DNA of 32,736 nt from Deltaproteobacteria bacterium (GCA_016219225.1 JACRBX010000180.1:1-32736), one strand, 5' to 3'. Numbered from the stretch's first letter, positions 16,793-25,841 are shown. Program-made: numbers and translations. Notes: a model not told the origin generated them from the letters alone.

Positions 16793-16940
16793 TAAGCAGT
16801 CATGCTGGCCTCAGCCAGCACCACGAAGCATGAAAAAGGATTCAAGGGGTCCAGGGGCCAAGGGTTCAAGTGAAAGGCGTGGAATTTAAAACCCTGGAAT
16901 CCTGGAATCCTGGAATCCTATTTTTTAGAACTAACTATTT
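16793..16940 (+). repeat. Modular intergenic element, copy B (octad arrays)
   Basis: Same order as copy A. TAAGC (16793-16797) and CATGC lead into a perfect 7-bp hairpin TGCTGGC-CTCA-GCCAGCA (16803-16820). The box ACGAAGCATGAAAA follows (16823-16836), then four 8-bp units of TCAAGGGG type (16842-16873), a linker, three exact 8-bp units CCTGGAAT (16893-16916) and the end module TATTTTTTAGAACTAACTAT (from 16919). The end module runs to within four bases of the ATG at 16944 and resembles the end of copy A up to the start codon. The preceding 16713-16792 is AT-rich with no gene. Confidence 0.72.
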
Positions 16941-16943
16941 ATA

Positions 16944-17753
16944 ATGACTAACCTTATGCCCAAAGTGATAGAGATTAAAAACGCCACGGTATACCGCGGG
17001 AGGACCCGGGTTTTCGATCGGCTCTCCCTTAACATCATTCAGGGACAGAGTGTGGCCATCCTGGGACCTAACGGCTCCGGGAAATCCACCCTGCTCAAGC
17101 TGCTGAGCCGGGAAATTTATCCTGTCCAGCAGGAAGGCAGTTATTTAAAGGTACTGGGAGAAGATCTCTGGAATGTCTGGGAACTGCGGGCCCACCTCGG
17201 CATGGTCTCTCAGGAACTCCAGGAACACTATATGGGTAGTGTCCTTGGTCTGAATGTGCTTCTCTCCGGTATCTATTCCAGTATAAATATCTGGGCCCAC
17301 CAAACCTTCACCGACCAGGACCAATCCAGGGCTGAAGAGCTGATGAATAGACTCGGGATCGCCCATTGTCGTAATAAACGGTTCTCCGAGATGTCAACCG
17401 GCGAGCAGCGAAGACTTCTTCTGGGCCGGGCCTTGATCCATGATCCCCAGGTACTGGTCCTTGACGAGCCGACCAGCGGCCTGGATGTGAAAGCCTGTTT
17501 CCAGTATCTCGGGATCATCAGGGATCTCATGGTCGCAGGCAAGACGGTGTCTTTGGTAACCCATCACATCCATGAAATACCGCCTGAGATTTCGCGGGTG
17601 GTGTTGTTGAAGGCCGGTCAGGTCTTGGCTGACGGCAAAAAGGAGGAAATCCTGACCAGTCAAAATTTAACAAATCTCTTTGAAATTTCAGTAGAATTGG
17701 TCCAAATGAACGGTTTCTACCAGGTAATCCCCGGGAAAGCAGCCGATACCTGA
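16944..17753 (+). CDS. Orphan ABC transporter ATP-binding protein (ModF/YlmA-like)
   Basis: A 269-residue single-cassette ATPase: Walker A GPNGSGKST (about residue 40), Q-loop in LGMVSQELQE, a variant signature MSTGEQRRLLLGRAL in place of LSGGQ, Walker B VLVLDEPTSGLD and the H-loop histidine in VTHHIHE. The STGE signature recalls ModF/YlmA-type cassettes, often found without a permease. None is adjacent here, and the LIV operon that follows has its own ATPases and promoter. The ATG at 16944 lacks an obvious Shine-Dalgarno sequence because repeat copy B occupies the leader; ATG 16956 is an alternative. The substrate is unknown. Confidence 0.85.
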   Translation: MTNLMPKVIEIKNATVYRGRTRVFDRLSLNIIQGQSVAILGPNGSGKSTLLKLLSREIYPVQQEGSYLKVLGEDLWNVWELRAHLGMVSQELQEHYMGSVLGLNVLLSGIYSSINIWAHQTFTDQDQSRAEELMNRLGIAHCRNKRFSEMSTGEQRRLLLGRALIHDPQVLVLDEPTSGLDVKACFQYLGIIRDLMVAGKTVSLVTHHIHEIPPEISRVVLLKAGQVLADGKKEEILTSQNLTNLFEISVELVQMNGFYQVIPGKAADT

Positions 17754-17866
17754 AGCCGGACGTTACCTTTTGGACAAGCCTGAAAAAAGACCCCCGACCC
17801 TGACCAATCGGAGAAATTTTTAGACATGGGTCTGAAAGTGAAAGGGGGGCAAGATTGGAGTAATTC

Positions 17867-17895
17867 TTGACAATAAGAAGGACTGGGGGTATTAA
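17867..17895 (+). promoter_or_regulatory. Strong sigma70-type promoter of the LIV operon
   Basis: A consensus TTGACA (17867-17872), exactly 17 bases, then TATTAA (17890-17895), 38 bases upstream of the binding-protein ATG. It sits in the only long gap before the operon. Confidence 0.68.
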
Positions 17896-17933
17896 AAAAA
17901 AATCAATGATAAATTTATTTTCAGGAGGGTATT

Positions 17934-19055
17934 ATGGATAAAAGAATCCAAACCGGTTTTTTAATCTTTTTTTCCTTTCTTTTTCTGGGCCTTTCGGCGA
18001 CCATGACTCAAGCCGCGGCCGTTCCGGCTAAAATCGGGGTTATTTCCATCATTACCGGACCGGGAGCCGGCTACGGTGAAGCCATAACCAACGGTTTTAA
18101 ACTGGCCCGGGACGAAGTAAACGCCAAGGGGGAAGTCAAAATCGAGTTGATTTTTGAAGATTCCTCCGGAAAACAGGAGCAGGCCCTGGCCGCCGGACAG
18201 AAATTGATCAATTCCCAGCAGGTTGTAGCCATTTTGGGTCCCACCCTCAGTACGGAGATGAAGGTCGTCGGTCCCGAGGCCAACGCCAGCGGCGTACCGA
18301 TCATGGGCACCTCGACCACGGCTGTGGGGATCACCCAGATCGGAAAATATGTCTTTAGAAATTCCCTGCCGGAATCCCTGGCCATTCCGGCCTCGGTTAA
18401 AAAGGCCGTGGCTAAATACAACCTCAAACAGGTGGCCATGCTCTACGGGAATGACGATGTCTTTACCAAGTCCGGGTTCGACACCATGAAAAAGGTGGCT
18501 ACCGACCTGGGCCTGAAAATAACCACTATCGAAGAATTTCAAAAAGGACAGGCCGACTATAAGGCCCAGTTGACCAAGATCAAGGCCACCAAACCGGATG
18601 CCATTTTCTGTTCGGCCCTTTACGAAGAAGGGGCGGTGATATTGTCCCAGGCCCGGAAGATGGGGATCACGATCCCCTTTGTGGGCGGTAATGGCTTTAA
18701 TTCCCCAAAAGTGATCGAAATTGCTAAAGAAGCGGCCGAAGGGCTGATCGTCGCCACCCCCTGGTTCGGCGACAAACCCGACCCGAAGGTAAAGGCCTTT
18801 GTCCAGAAATATGAAAAGACTTTCGGCAAGAAGCCGGACCAATTCGCCGCCCAGGCCTATGACGCCCTTTATATCATGGCCGAGGCTTTGAAAAAGGCCG
18901 GGAAAGCCGACCGCGACAAATTGCGGGACGCCCTGGCCGGCATCCGGAACTTCAATGGCGTCTTAGGCAAATTCTCCTTTGACGCCGAACGGGACGTGGT
19001 CATGGAGCCCAATGTTTTAGTGATCAAGGGCGGCAAGTTTCAGCTTTTTAATTAA
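17934..19055 (+). CDS. LIV-type ABC transporter periplasmic binding protein
   Basis: A 373-residue solute-binding protein of the branched-chain amino acid (LivJ/LivK) class, type I periplasmic fold. The signal peptide runs to about residue 28 (FLFLGLSATMTQAAA). The mature part starts KIGVISIITGPGAGYGEAITNGFKLA and keeps family landmarks such as VVAILGPTLSTEMKVVGPEAN, PIMGTSTTAVG and FVGGNGFNSPKVIEIA. AGGAGGG lies five bases before the ATG. It opens an operon with two permeases and two ATPases. In this phylum such systems often import amino acids or aromatic acids; the ligand cannot be read from the sequence. Confidence 0.93.
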   Translation: MDKRIQTGFLIFFSFLFLGLSATMTQAAAVPAKIGVISIITGPGAGYGEAITNGFKLARDEVNAKGEVKIELIFEDSSGKQEQALAAGQKLINSQQVVAILGPTLSTEMKVVGPEANASGVPIMGTSTTAVGITQIGKYVFRNSLPESLAIPASVKKAVAKYNLKQVAMLYGNDDVFTKSGFDTMKKVATDLGLKITTIEEFQKGQADYKAQLTKIKATKPDAIFCSALYEEGAVILSQARKMGITIPFVGGNGFNSPKVIEIAKEAAEGLIVATPWFGDKPDPKVKAFVQKYEKTFGKKPDQFAAQAYDALYIMAEALKKAGKADRDKLRDALAGIRNFNGVLGKFSFDAERDVVMEPNVLVIKGGKFQLFN

Positions 19056-19092
19056 AATGGTATAGGATTTTCCTAATTAAAAGGTAACTTTT

Positions 19093-19977
19093 TTGTTTTT
19101 TGAACAACTGATCAACGGCATCACCCTGGGCAGTATCTACGCCATTGTGGCTTTGGGCTATACCCTGGTCTTCGGCGTTTTGGATATCATCAATATGGCC
19201 CATGGGGAGATCTTTATGTTCGGGGCCTTTGTGGGGATGCTTTTAATCACCCGGTTCCAGGCCCCTATGGTCGTGGCCTTTTTGGGGGCGATCCTGGCCA
19301 CAGCCGCCATGGGCTATCTTCTGGAACGTCTGGCCTTAAGACCCATCCGGGGCAGAAAAGGGGCTTCCCATCTGGCTTCCCTGATCAGCACTATCGGGAT
19401 TTCTATTTTTCTGGAAAACCTGGCCCACCACCTTTTCGGGGCCGGGAACAATCCCTTCCCGACCTCTTTCGGGGATATCAAATTTGAGGGCGGTTCGGTA
19501 ACCATCTACCTGGTACAGATCATTATTCTGGTAATCTCCCTCTTGTTGATGGCCGGCCTTTCCACCTGGCTGAAAAAGGCCAAGGCCGGCAAGGCCCTGC
19601 GGGCTACAGCCGAAAACCTGGAGACCGCCGGCCTGCTGGGTATCGACACCAAAAAAATCATTACCTCCACGGTAGTGGTGGCCTCTGCCATGGGAGGGAT
19701 TGCCGGTGTGCTGGTGGGCATGGCCTTCAATTACATCAACAACCAGATGGGACTGCCCATGGGCTTAAAAGGACTGGCTATTATTATCCTGGGCGGCATG
19801 GGCAGTGTCAACGGGGCCATGGCCGGGGGCCTGATCCTGGGCCTTTCCGAGACCCTGGTCGTGGCCTACGGCGACTCCGGATACCGGGATGCCATTGCCT
19901 TTGTGGCCATCATCGTAATCTTATTGATCAAGCCCCAGGGATTATTCGGGCAGGCCCTGCCCGAAGCCAAGGGATAA
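19093..19977 (+). CDS. livH: LIV-type ABC transporter permease (LivH)
   Basis: A 294-residue inner-membrane permease with about eight hydrophobic helices. It begins FEQLINGITLGSIYAIVALGYTLVFGVLDIIN, the hallmark opening of LivH. The late sequence GLKGLAIIILGGMGSVNGAMAGGLILG contains the cytoplasmic loop that contacts the ATPase. I accept the TTG start at 19093, after AAAAGGT, because homology begins right there and no in-frame ATG lies between the binding-protein stop and this point. It forms the channel with the LivM-like protein encoded next. Confidence 0.92.
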   Translation: MFFEQLINGITLGSIYAIVALGYTLVFGVLDIINMAHGEIFMFGAFVGMLLITRFQAPMVVAFLGAILATAAMGYLLERLALRPIRGRKGASHLASLISTIGISIFLENLAHHLFGAGNNPFPTSFGDIKFEGGSVTIYLVQIIILVISLLLMAGLSTWLKKAKAGKALRATAENLETAGLLGIDTKKIITSTVVVASAMGGIAGVLVGMAFNYINNQMGLPMGLKGLAIIILGGMGSVNGAMAGGLILGLSETLVVAYGDSGYRDAIAFVAIIVILLIKPQGLFGQALPEAKG

Positions 19978-19991
19978 GAAATGAGACCTTC

Positions 19992-20933
19992 TTGATTAAT
20001 CCCTATTACCTGCAAGTCGCCTCATTTATTTTAATAAACATCCTGCTCGGGTTGAGTATTTATATCACCCTGTCCACGGGACAGCTTTCCCTGGGCAATG
20101 CCGGGTTTATGAGCATCGGGGCCTATACCACTGCCCTTTTGACCTCCAAGCTGGGTCTGCCCATCCCCTTGGGCATTTTAGCCGGCTCTTTTTTGGCGGC
20201 CCTGATGGGTACCCTGATCGGGATACCGACCCTCAGGTTACATGGGGTCTACCTGGCTATCGCCACCCTCGGTTTCGGGGAAGTCGTTCGGGTGATCTTC
20301 ATCAATTGGGAATCCTTGACCAATGGGGCGGTCGGCGTAGCCGGGATTCCCCATCTGGGGCGGACCATCCTGGCCCAGGTACAAAAATACGGTTTTTCCC
20401 CGGAAAGCATAGGTCTCAAGAACAACGAATTCATCAGTCTGACGGTTTTTTCCATTCTGCTTTTCATCACCATCCTGGTGGTCTTTTTTTTCGGACGCTT
20501 AGATCGTTCCCGGGTCGGCCGGGCCTTTTCATCCATCCGGATGGATGAAAAGGCGGCCGAGGCCATGGGGATCAACACCACTTATTATAAAATCCTGACC
20601 TTCAGTCAGGGGGCACTGCTGGCCGGATTTGCCGGGGCCCTCTTCGCCCACGTGACCGGCTATATCAGCCCGGCGGATTTCACCTATCACCGGGCCGTGG
20701 AAATCCTGGTTTTTGCGGTCTTCGGCGGCAGTGAAATCCTCTGGGGCCCGATTTTCGGGGCCTCTTTTTTAACGGTTATGCCCGAGTTACTACGGTCCTT
20801 GAGTGAATACCGCTACATGATTTATGGGATCGTTCTGGTCTTGATGATGGTCTTCCGCCCCCAGGGGTTTATCGATGCCAACCTGATCGATTGGTTCAGA
20901 GGCCGGAAAAACAGGGGAAACGATGCTGCTTGA
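19992..20933 (+). CDS. livM: LIV-type ABC transporter permease (LivM)
   Basis: A 313-residue membrane permease, partner of LivH. Typical segments are [54 protein letters not shown] and the ATPase-contact loop with [21 protein letters not shown]. It ends [10 protein letters not shown] plus a short basic tail. The TTG at 19992 is the likely start; an ATG at 19981 is in another frame and closes at once. Its last 11 bases overlap the start of the next gene, showing translational coupling. Confidence 0.92.
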   Translation: MINPYYLQVASFILINILLGLSIYITLSTGQLSLGNAGFMSIGAYTTALLTSKLGLPIPLGILAGSFLAALMGTLIGIPTLRLHGVYLAIATLGFGEVVRVIFINWESLTNGAVGVAGIPHLGRTILAQVQKYGFSPESIGLKNNEFISLTVFSILLFITILVVFFFGRLDRSRVGRAFSSIRMDEKAAEAMGINTTYYKILTFSQGALLAGFAGALFAHVTGYISPADFTYHRAVEILVFAVFGGSEILWGPIFGASFLTVMPELLRSLSEYRYMIYGIVLVLMMVFRPQGFIDANLIDWFRGRKNRGNDAA

Positions 20934-21699
20934 GCTTAAGGGAGTCAGCAAGGTTTTCGGGGGTTTGGCCGCCTTAAACGAGGTTTCCTTCGCTTTGGAG
21001 AAAGGGGAGATCCTGGGATTGATCGGTCCAAACGGGGCTGGAAAAACCACCCTGTTTAATGTGGTCACCTCTTTTCTCTATCCCACCTCCGGAGAAATAT
21101 TTTTTGCCGGAGAAAAGGTCAGCGGCCTGAAGTCCCATAAGATCACCCAGAGGGGCATCAGCCGGACCTTTCAAAACATACGGCTCTTCGATCAAATGTC
21201 GGTGGAGGAAAATGTTATGGTCGGCCGACATTGCCGAAGCCGGGCCGGCGTCTTAAGGGGTGTCCTGCGCACCCAGGGCCAGAAAAAGGAAGAAGAACAG
21301 ATCCGGGAAAAGACCGACAGTCTGCTCAAACTGGTTGGATTGACCGGCTATAATCACCTTCCGGCTATGAGTCTGCCTTACGGCCTGCAGCGGCGGGTGG
21401 AGATCGCCCGGGCTCTGGCCAGCGAACCGAAGCTGATTTTATTGGATGAACCGGTTGCCGGGATGAATGATCTGGAAACCGAGGAGATGGCCGGGTTGAT
21501 TAAAAAAATACTCGGCCTCGGCATAACAGTCCTGTTGATTGAACACGATATGTCCATGGTTATGACCGTTTGCGACCGGCTGGTGGTTTTAAATTTCGGA
21601 CAAAAGATTGCCGAGGGGACCCCTCAGGAGATCCAGCATAACCCGGAAGTCATTGAAGCCTACCTGGGCCGGGAAGAAGAAAACGAGATCGGAGTATAG
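20923..21699 (+). CDS. livG: LIV-type ABC transporter ATPase (LivG)
   Basis: A 258-residue ATPase. Walker [10 protein letters not shown], the LivG-type [21 protein letters not shown], signature [15 protein letters not shown] in place of LSGGQ, Walker [14 protein letters not shown] and the H-loop in LIEHDM are all present. The LPYG(Q) signature and PVAGMN are specific to LivG. It energises the LivHM channel together with LivF. The ATG lies inside the end of the livM frame. Confidence 0.93.
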   Translation: MLLELKGVSKVFGGLAALNEVSFALEKGEILGLIGPNGAGKTTLFNVVTSFLYPTSGEIFFAGEKVSGLKSHKITQRGISRTFQNIRLFDQMSVEENVMVGRHCRSRAGVLRGVLRTQGQKKEEEQIREKTDSLLKLVGLTGYNHLPAMSLPYGLQRRVEIARALASEPKLILLDEPVAGMNDLETEEMAGLIKKILGLGITVLLIEHDMSMVMTVCDRLVVLNFGQKIAEGTPQEIQHNPEVIEAYLGREEENEIGV

Positions 21700-21700
21700 G

Positions 21701-21763
21701 GTTCGGAGTTCGGAGTAAATCATTTTCATGCTTCATGGTGCCCCAGAGGGGCCCGAGGGTTTA
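21701..21763 (-). repeat. Modular intergenic element, copy C (short, reverse orientation)
   Basis: Read on the minus strand: lead-in CTAAACCCTCGGG, a 5-bp hairpin GCCCC-TCT-GGGGC (21752-21740), the box ATGAAGCATGAAAATG (21736-21721, one base from the consensus), then two 7-bp units (GTTCGGA on the plus strand, 21701-21714). The terminal TATTTTCG module is missing. It lies inside the LIV operon, between the livG stop and the AAGAGG ribosome binding site of livF. Confidence 0.65.
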
Positions 21764-21783
21764 GTTAGCCTTAAGAGGTATTC

Positions 21784-22494
21784 GTGTTAACCGTTGAAGG
21801 CATCGAGACGTATTACGGAAATATCAAGGCCCTGAAAGGGGTGGACCTGGAGGTGCCGGAAGGGGCCATTGTAACCATCCTCGGCGTAAACGGGGCCGGG
21901 AAAACCACTTTGCTCAAGACTATCGCCGGACTGCTGAAACCCAAATCCGGCCGGATCCGTTTTTTACAGGAAGATATAACGGCCTTAAAGCCCCATCAGT
22001 TTGTTAAAAAAGGGATCGCCCTGGTGCCGGAGGGCCGCGCCATTCTGGCCAAAATGACGGTTCTGGAAAATCTGGAGATGGGTGCTTATCATCGGAAAGA
22101 CCAGTCCGTAAAAGAAGACATCAAAAAGGAGATTGAACGGTTCCCCTGGTTAAAGGAAAGACAGAATCAGCCTGGTGGGTCCCTCTCCGGAGGCGAACAG
22201 CAGATGCTGGCCATTTCCAGAGCCTTGTTAGCCCGGCCCAAATTGCTCCTCCTGGATGAACCATCCCTGGGATTGGCGCCCCTGGTGGTGGCCGATATCT
22301 TCCGGACCATCAAAGGGATCAATAAAGGAGGGACTACGGTCCTGTTGGTGGAACAAAATGTCAAGCAGGCCCTGAAAGTCTCCCATTTTTCCTATGTCCT
22401 GGAAACAGGAAGGATAGTCCTCAAAGGGGAATCCAAGGAATTAATCAAAGAGGCCAAGATTAAAGAGGCCTTCCTGGGCCAGAAGACCCGTTAG
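21784..22494 (+). CDS. livF: LIV-type ABC transporter ATPase (LivF)
   Basis: A 236-residue ATPase. It opens MLTVEGIETYYGNIKALKGVDLEV, with Walker A GVNGAGKTT, ALVPEGRAILAKMTVLENLEMGA (the LivF-type PEGR motif), signature LSGGEQQMLAISRALL, Walker B LLLLDEPSLGLAP and a D/H-loop region ending LLVEQNVKQAL. The GTG start follows AAGAGG. It completes the LIV complex. The gap of 84 bases to livG is larger than elsewhere in the operon and is occupied by repeat copy C. Confidence 0.92.
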   Translation: MLTVEGIETYYGNIKALKGVDLEVPEGAIVTILGVNGAGKTTLLKTIAGLLKPKSGRIRFLQEDITALKPHQFVKKGIALVPEGRAILAKMTVLENLEMGAYHRKDQSVKEDIKKEIERFPWLKERQNQPGGSLSGGEQQMLAISRALLARPKLLLLDEPSLGLAPLVVADIFRTIKGINKGGTTVLLVEQNVKQALKVSHFSYVLETGRIVLKGESKELIKEAKIKEAFLGQKTR

Positions 22495-22551
22495 GCGATT
22501 AGTACCGATACAGAAAAATTTCAAATATCTTTGGTTAGAATCCTCCTCTTT

Positions 22552-23988
22552 TCAATCTGAATCCCCTTCCTTGGGTTTTTTCTTTATACGGTCCGATGAA
22601 ATGTGATGTTTCTTCAAGAGGGCGCAAAAATTGGATCTTTGCATGCCCACTTTTTCGGCAGCATGGGTGATATTACCGGAACAGTCCTGCAGGGCCTTCT
22701 GGAGAAAAGCCTTTAGAATCTGCCCGAAAACCACCTCCTGAAGGTGCTTCTTGGCGGCCTTAAGTTCTTCCAGGGTTTCCGGAATCGGATTATCCTTAAA
22801 GGAGCGTTTCATCTGGAGATGATCGAGTAGATAGAGCAGATCCAGGGTCTTATCCTCGGCCAGGATAACCAGACGCTCCACAACGTTTTTTAGTTGCCGG
22901 ACATTGCCCGGCCAGCGGTACTGTATCAGGGTCTCCAGGGCATCGTCGGAAAACCCTTCGATCCGTTTCCCGGTCTTTCGGCAAAAGTCTTTCAAAAAGT
23001 GATAGGCCAGCCTGGGGATGTCGCCCTTTCTCTCCCGAAGGGGGGGAATGTAGATGGGAAAACCATTCAAGCGGTAAAAAAGATCCTCCCGGAATCTTCC
23101 CTCCTCCACCAGACCTCTCAGATCCCGGTTGGTGGCGGCAATGATCCGGGCATCGGTTTTTTTAAAATGGCTGGCCCCCACCGGTTTATATTCCCCGGTC
23201 TCCAGGACCCGCAGAAGCTTGCCTTGAATTTCCATATCCAGATTGGTCACATCATCCATAAAGAGGGTCCCGCCGTGGGCCACTTCAAAGATGCCTTCCT
23301 TGTCCCGTATGGCCCCAGTGAAAGCCCCTTTGACATGCCCAAAAAGCTCACTTTCCAAAAGACTTGGAGAAAGGGTACTGCAGTCTACGGCTATAAACTG
23401 CCGGGAGGCCCTCCGGCTGTGGGCATGAATAGCCCCGGCGAACAGCTCTTTTCCGGTACCGCTCTCTCCGTAAAGAAGCACCGTGCTGTCTGTTGGAGCG
23501 ACTTTCTCAATCTCCTCAAAGATCCGAAGGATTCCCGGATCCTCCCCGACAATGTTTTCAAAACTGAAGCGGTTGAGGAGTTCCTTCCGGAGAGCAAGGT
23601 TTTCCTCTACCAGATTTTTTTTCTCAATAGCCCTGGTTACCACCATCAGGAGTTCATCCTCCGAGAAGGGCTTGGCCAGATAATCGAAGGCCCCTGATTT
23701 CATGGCTTCGACGGCATTGGGGACCGTGGAAAACCCGGTCATGACGATAAAGTAGATCTCGGGATGGTTTTTGTGGATGGATTTCAAGATATCCATCCCG
23801 TCCATATCCGGGAGTTTCAGGTCCAGCAGGACCACATCAAAGGAATTTTTTCTGATAGCCGAAAGGCCGGCCTGGCCGGTCAAGGCGGCATCCACTGAAT
23901 AACCCCGGCCGGAAAGGGCCAGGCGGCAGCCTTTGGATATCACCGGTTCGTCATCGATGATTAGAATGCTTACAGGTCTGATTCCCAT
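22552..23988 (-). CDS. NtrC-family sigma54-dependent response regulator
   Basis: A 478-residue activator. The receiver (residues 5-120) has D56 in VVLLDLKLPDMDG and the conserved K in YLAKPFSE. The AAA+ domain has Walker A GESGTGKE, the sigma54-contact loop GAFTGA, Walker B-like GGTLFMDDV, and YRWPGNVRQLKN. The C-terminus is a Fis-type helix-turn-helix around ITHAAEKVGMQRSNFCALLKKH. I use ATG 23988; upstream extension would run into the kinase gene and lacks homology. It lies 28 bases after the GAF-kinase stop, its presumed partner. A canonical sigma54 promoter at 25499-25513, just beyond the kinase, is a natural target. Confidence 0.93.
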   Translation of the reverse strand: MGIRPVSILIIDDEPVISKGCRLALSGRGYSVDAALTGQAGLSAIRKNSFDVVLLDLKLPDMDGMDILKSIHKNHPEIYFIVMTGFSTVPNAVEAMKSGAFDYLAKPFSEDELLMVVTRAIEKKNLVEENLALRKELLNRFSFENIVGEDPGILRIFEEIEKVAPTDSTVLLYGESGTGKELFAGAIHAHSRRASRQFIAVDCSTLSPSLLESELFGHVKGAFTGAIRDKEGIFEVAHGGTLFMDDVTNLDMEIQGKLLRVLETGEYKPVGASHFKKTDARIIAATNRDLRGLVEEGRFREDLFYRLNGFPIYIPPLRERKGDIPRLAYHFLKDFCRKTGKRIEGFSDDALETLIQYRWPGNVRQLKNVVERLVILAEDKTLDLLYLLDHLQMKRSFKDNPIPETLEELKAAKKHLQEVVFGQILKAFLQKALQDCSGNITHAAEKVGMQRSNFCALLKKHHISSDRIKKKPKEGDSD

Positions 23989-24016
23989 GGTCGATGGTTC
24001 CGTGAAAGAGCCCCTT

Positions 24017-25225
24017 TCAGGGTATTGGGAAATCCAAACTGAATACCGTTCCCTGTCCTTTTTTACTGGAAACATAAATATGGCCCTGATGTTTCCGGAC
24101 GATTCCATAGCTGACGGCCAGACCCAGACCGGTCCCTTTGGGCTTGGTGGAAAAGAAAGGTTCGAATATTTTTGCCAGATGCTCAGAAGGGATTCCGCAG
24201 CCGGTATCGGCGATTTCGCATTTTATACGCTCCCCGTCGGTCGTCATATAACTCCGGACAATAACTTCCCCTCGATCTTCAATGGCCTGCAGGGCATTAA
24301 ATAACAGGTTAATAAAAACCTGCTCCATCTGGTTTGGATCCAAAAGGAGGTCCGGCATCTCGTTCAAGAGCTGTTTTTCCACGCGAATATGACGAAGAAG
24401 GAATTCATTTTCCAGGATGCGCAGCGACTTTTCAATAATGGTATTGATATTGGTCATGGCCACCTTATGTTCACTGGCCCTGGAGAATTCGAGAAGTTCC
24501 TGGATAATGGTCTTACAGCGGATGGTTTCGTTGATGACGATCTCGAGACCTTCTTTGAAGGGACCTTCTTTAGGGACCTTTTTGAGCATGTTGGAACTGA
24601 AAAGAAGGATGCCGGCCAGGGGATTGTTGATCTCGTGGGCGATGCCGGCTGCCATCCGGCCCAGGGCCGACAACTTCTCGGTCTGAAGGGCCAACCGGTC
24701 ATACTGGGTCCTTTGTTTCTCGATCAGTTGGGCCTTTTGAATGGCAAAGGCCCCTTGTTCGGCAATGGGTATGATGAAATTCAGTTCTTCCTCTGAAAAT
24801 TCCCTGGATTCGGAGAAGTAGAACCGCAGGATGCCGATGACATCACCACCAAGGATAAGGGGGGCATCCATCATCATCCGGATCCCTTCGCCCCAGGTTT
24901 CTTTGGCATATTGAACCAGGGGATCATGGAGGATATCCCGTATGATGCGGATCTTTTTGCCGTGACAGAGATCGGCAATGAGTTTTTGGCTGGAGATAGG
25001 CCCCTTGGAAAGATATTCCTCCCTCAACCCATAAGCGGCAAACAAATCCAACTGGTGCGTCTGCAGATTCAGGATTCGAACGACAGCCCCTTTGGCGTAA
25101 ATCGCCTCAGCAGACTTCCTGACCACAATTTCCAAGACATCTTTGACCCGTGTCTCGGAATGCAGCGAGGCGCTGATGTCCTTTAAAACGCGGTAAAAAC
25201 GCTCAAAACTTATCTCCTGGACCAT
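24017..25225 (-). CDS. GAF-domain sensor histidine kinase, partner of the NtrC-type regulator
   Basis: A 402-residue cytoplasmic kinase. A GAF domain (about residues 20-165) is followed by a coiled linker and H197 in [19 protein letters not shown]. The ATPase has N box [12 protein letters not shown]1 [10 protein letters not shown] box FEPFFSTK and G2 [11 protein letters not shown]. The HEINNPL H-box is usual for NtrB-like partners of sigma54 activators. The GAF domain may sense a small molecule, redox state or formate-related signal; this is speculation. It is transcribed with the regulator and divergently from the response regulator/formate dehydrogenase genes. Confidence 0.92.
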   Translation of the reverse strand: MVQEISFERFYRVLKDISASLHSETRVKDVLEIVVRKSAEAIYAKGAVVRILNLQTHQLDLFAAYGLREEYLSKGPISSQKLIADLCHGKKIRIIRDILHDPLVQYAKETWGEGIRMMMDAPLILGGDVIGILRFYFSESREFSEEELNFIIPIAEQGAFAIQKAQLIEKQRTQYDRLALQTEKLSALGRMAAGIAHEINNPLAGILLFSSNMLKKVPKEGPFKEGLEIVINETIRCKTIIQELLEFSRASEHKVAMTNINTIIEKSLRILENEFLLRHIRVEKQLLNEMPDLLLDPNQMEQVFINLLFNALQAIEDRGEVIVRSYMTTDGERIKCEIADTGCGIPSEHLAKIFEPFFSTKPKGTGLGLAVSYGIVRKHQGHIYVSSKKGQGTVFSLDFPIP

Positions 25226-25327
25226 GGCGGCCGCCTTTTCCCAGACAAAATAGGCTGCGAAAGCTTAGATCCTTTCCGGTGCCGGTTTCAGTCGATTCGA
25301 TGGGCTAAGTCTATTTCCGTATATTTC

Positions 25328-25355
25328 ATTATACACCTATAACTATTCAAAGCAA
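25328..25355 (-). promoter_or_regulatory. Sigma70-type promoter for the kinase/NtrC operon
   Basis: On the minus strand, TTGCTT (25355-25350), 16 bases, then a consensus TATAAT (25333-25328), about 100 bases upstream of the kinase start. Confidence 0.52.
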
Positions 25356-25498
25356 CTGATAGAATTTCAATTTGTCTCTTTTTCCCTATAAAATTTTATA
25401 CTTCTGAGGATTTTGCGATTTCTTTGAAGTATGGGCTCCATTAGATTAACCAATTGAAATTAATAAATAAATACTCAGATCCTGCTCCAGTAGGACAG

Positions 25499-25513
25499 TG
25501 GCACCCCTTTTGC
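25499..25513 (+). promoter_or_regulatory. Sigma54-type (-24/-12) promoter
   Basis: TGGCAC (25499-25504) and TTGC (25510-25513) are spaced so that the GG and GC pairs are separated by exactly 10 bases, matching the sigma54 consensus TGGCAC-N5-TTGC. It points right, toward the response regulator at 25842 and the formate dehydrogenase genes, and lies 270 bases from the divergent HK/NtrC operon. The imperfect dyad TCCT...AGGA just upstream (about 25480-25495) might bind protein but is close for an enhancer. Confidence 0.6.
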
Positions 25514-25614
25514 TTTAGTACGAAAATAACGTTCAGGGATCGGGGGTCAGGGATCGGGGGTCGGCGAAAGACATTTTCATTCTTCGTAGTGCCCGACCCG
25601 GGCATGAGCGCTTA
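25513..25614 (-). repeat. Modular intergenic element, copy D
   Basis: Read on the minus strand: TAAGCGCTCATGC (25614-25602), the 6-bp hairpin TGCCCG-GGT-CGGGCA (25604-25590), the box ACGAAGAATGAAAATG (25587-25572), a 7-bp array whose plus-strand units are TCAGGGA/TCGGGGG (25533-25567, five units), and the end module TATTTTCGTACTAAAG (25528-25513). The end module matches copy A at 15 of 16 positions. Its last bases overlap the -12 box of the sigma54-type promoter on the other strand. Confidence 0.75.
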
Positions 25615-25625
25615 ACACAAAGATA

Positions 25626-25754
25626 CGAATCTTGAATTTCGAACATCGAATTTCGAATTATGAAGTTTTTTCAGCTTACTTCGACATTCAGTATTCGTTA
25701 TTCGATATTCGACATTCGGTTTTTCATTCGTCGTTGCCCCCCCTTGCCCTCTCA
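25626..25754 (-). repeat. Modular intergenic element, copy F (two heptad arrays)
   Basis: Immediately beyond copy D. On the minus strand: a degenerate GC-rich lead-in with TGAGAGGGCAAGGGG, box ACGACGAATGAAAA (25734-25721), a 7-bp array (25718-25675) matching copy A's first array and its flank at 41 of 44 bases, a linker, and a second array of six CGAATTT-type units (25667-25626, read on the plus strand). No clear TATTTTCG end is seen. An in-frame extension of the next gene through this repeat is spurious. Confidence 0.7.
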
Positions 25755-25841
25755 TCGAGGAGGATGGTGAGGAAAGGGACCATGAGGGTTTGGTTCGAAA
25801 ATGCAGTTTTTAAATTTCAAGATTCAATAAAAGGTGAGACC

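Noticed and set aside
16944-17753. ABC ATPase as part of the LIV operon
   Set aside because: The LIV system already has both ATPases, a 180-base gap with its own strong promoter follows, and the signature motif is of another ABC subfamily.
25632-25841. N-terminal extension of the response regulator
   Set aside because: The extra residues (FDIQYSLFDIRHS-like) are translation of the heptad repeat; similar peptide arises from the unrelated repeat at 4342-4486 on the other strand.
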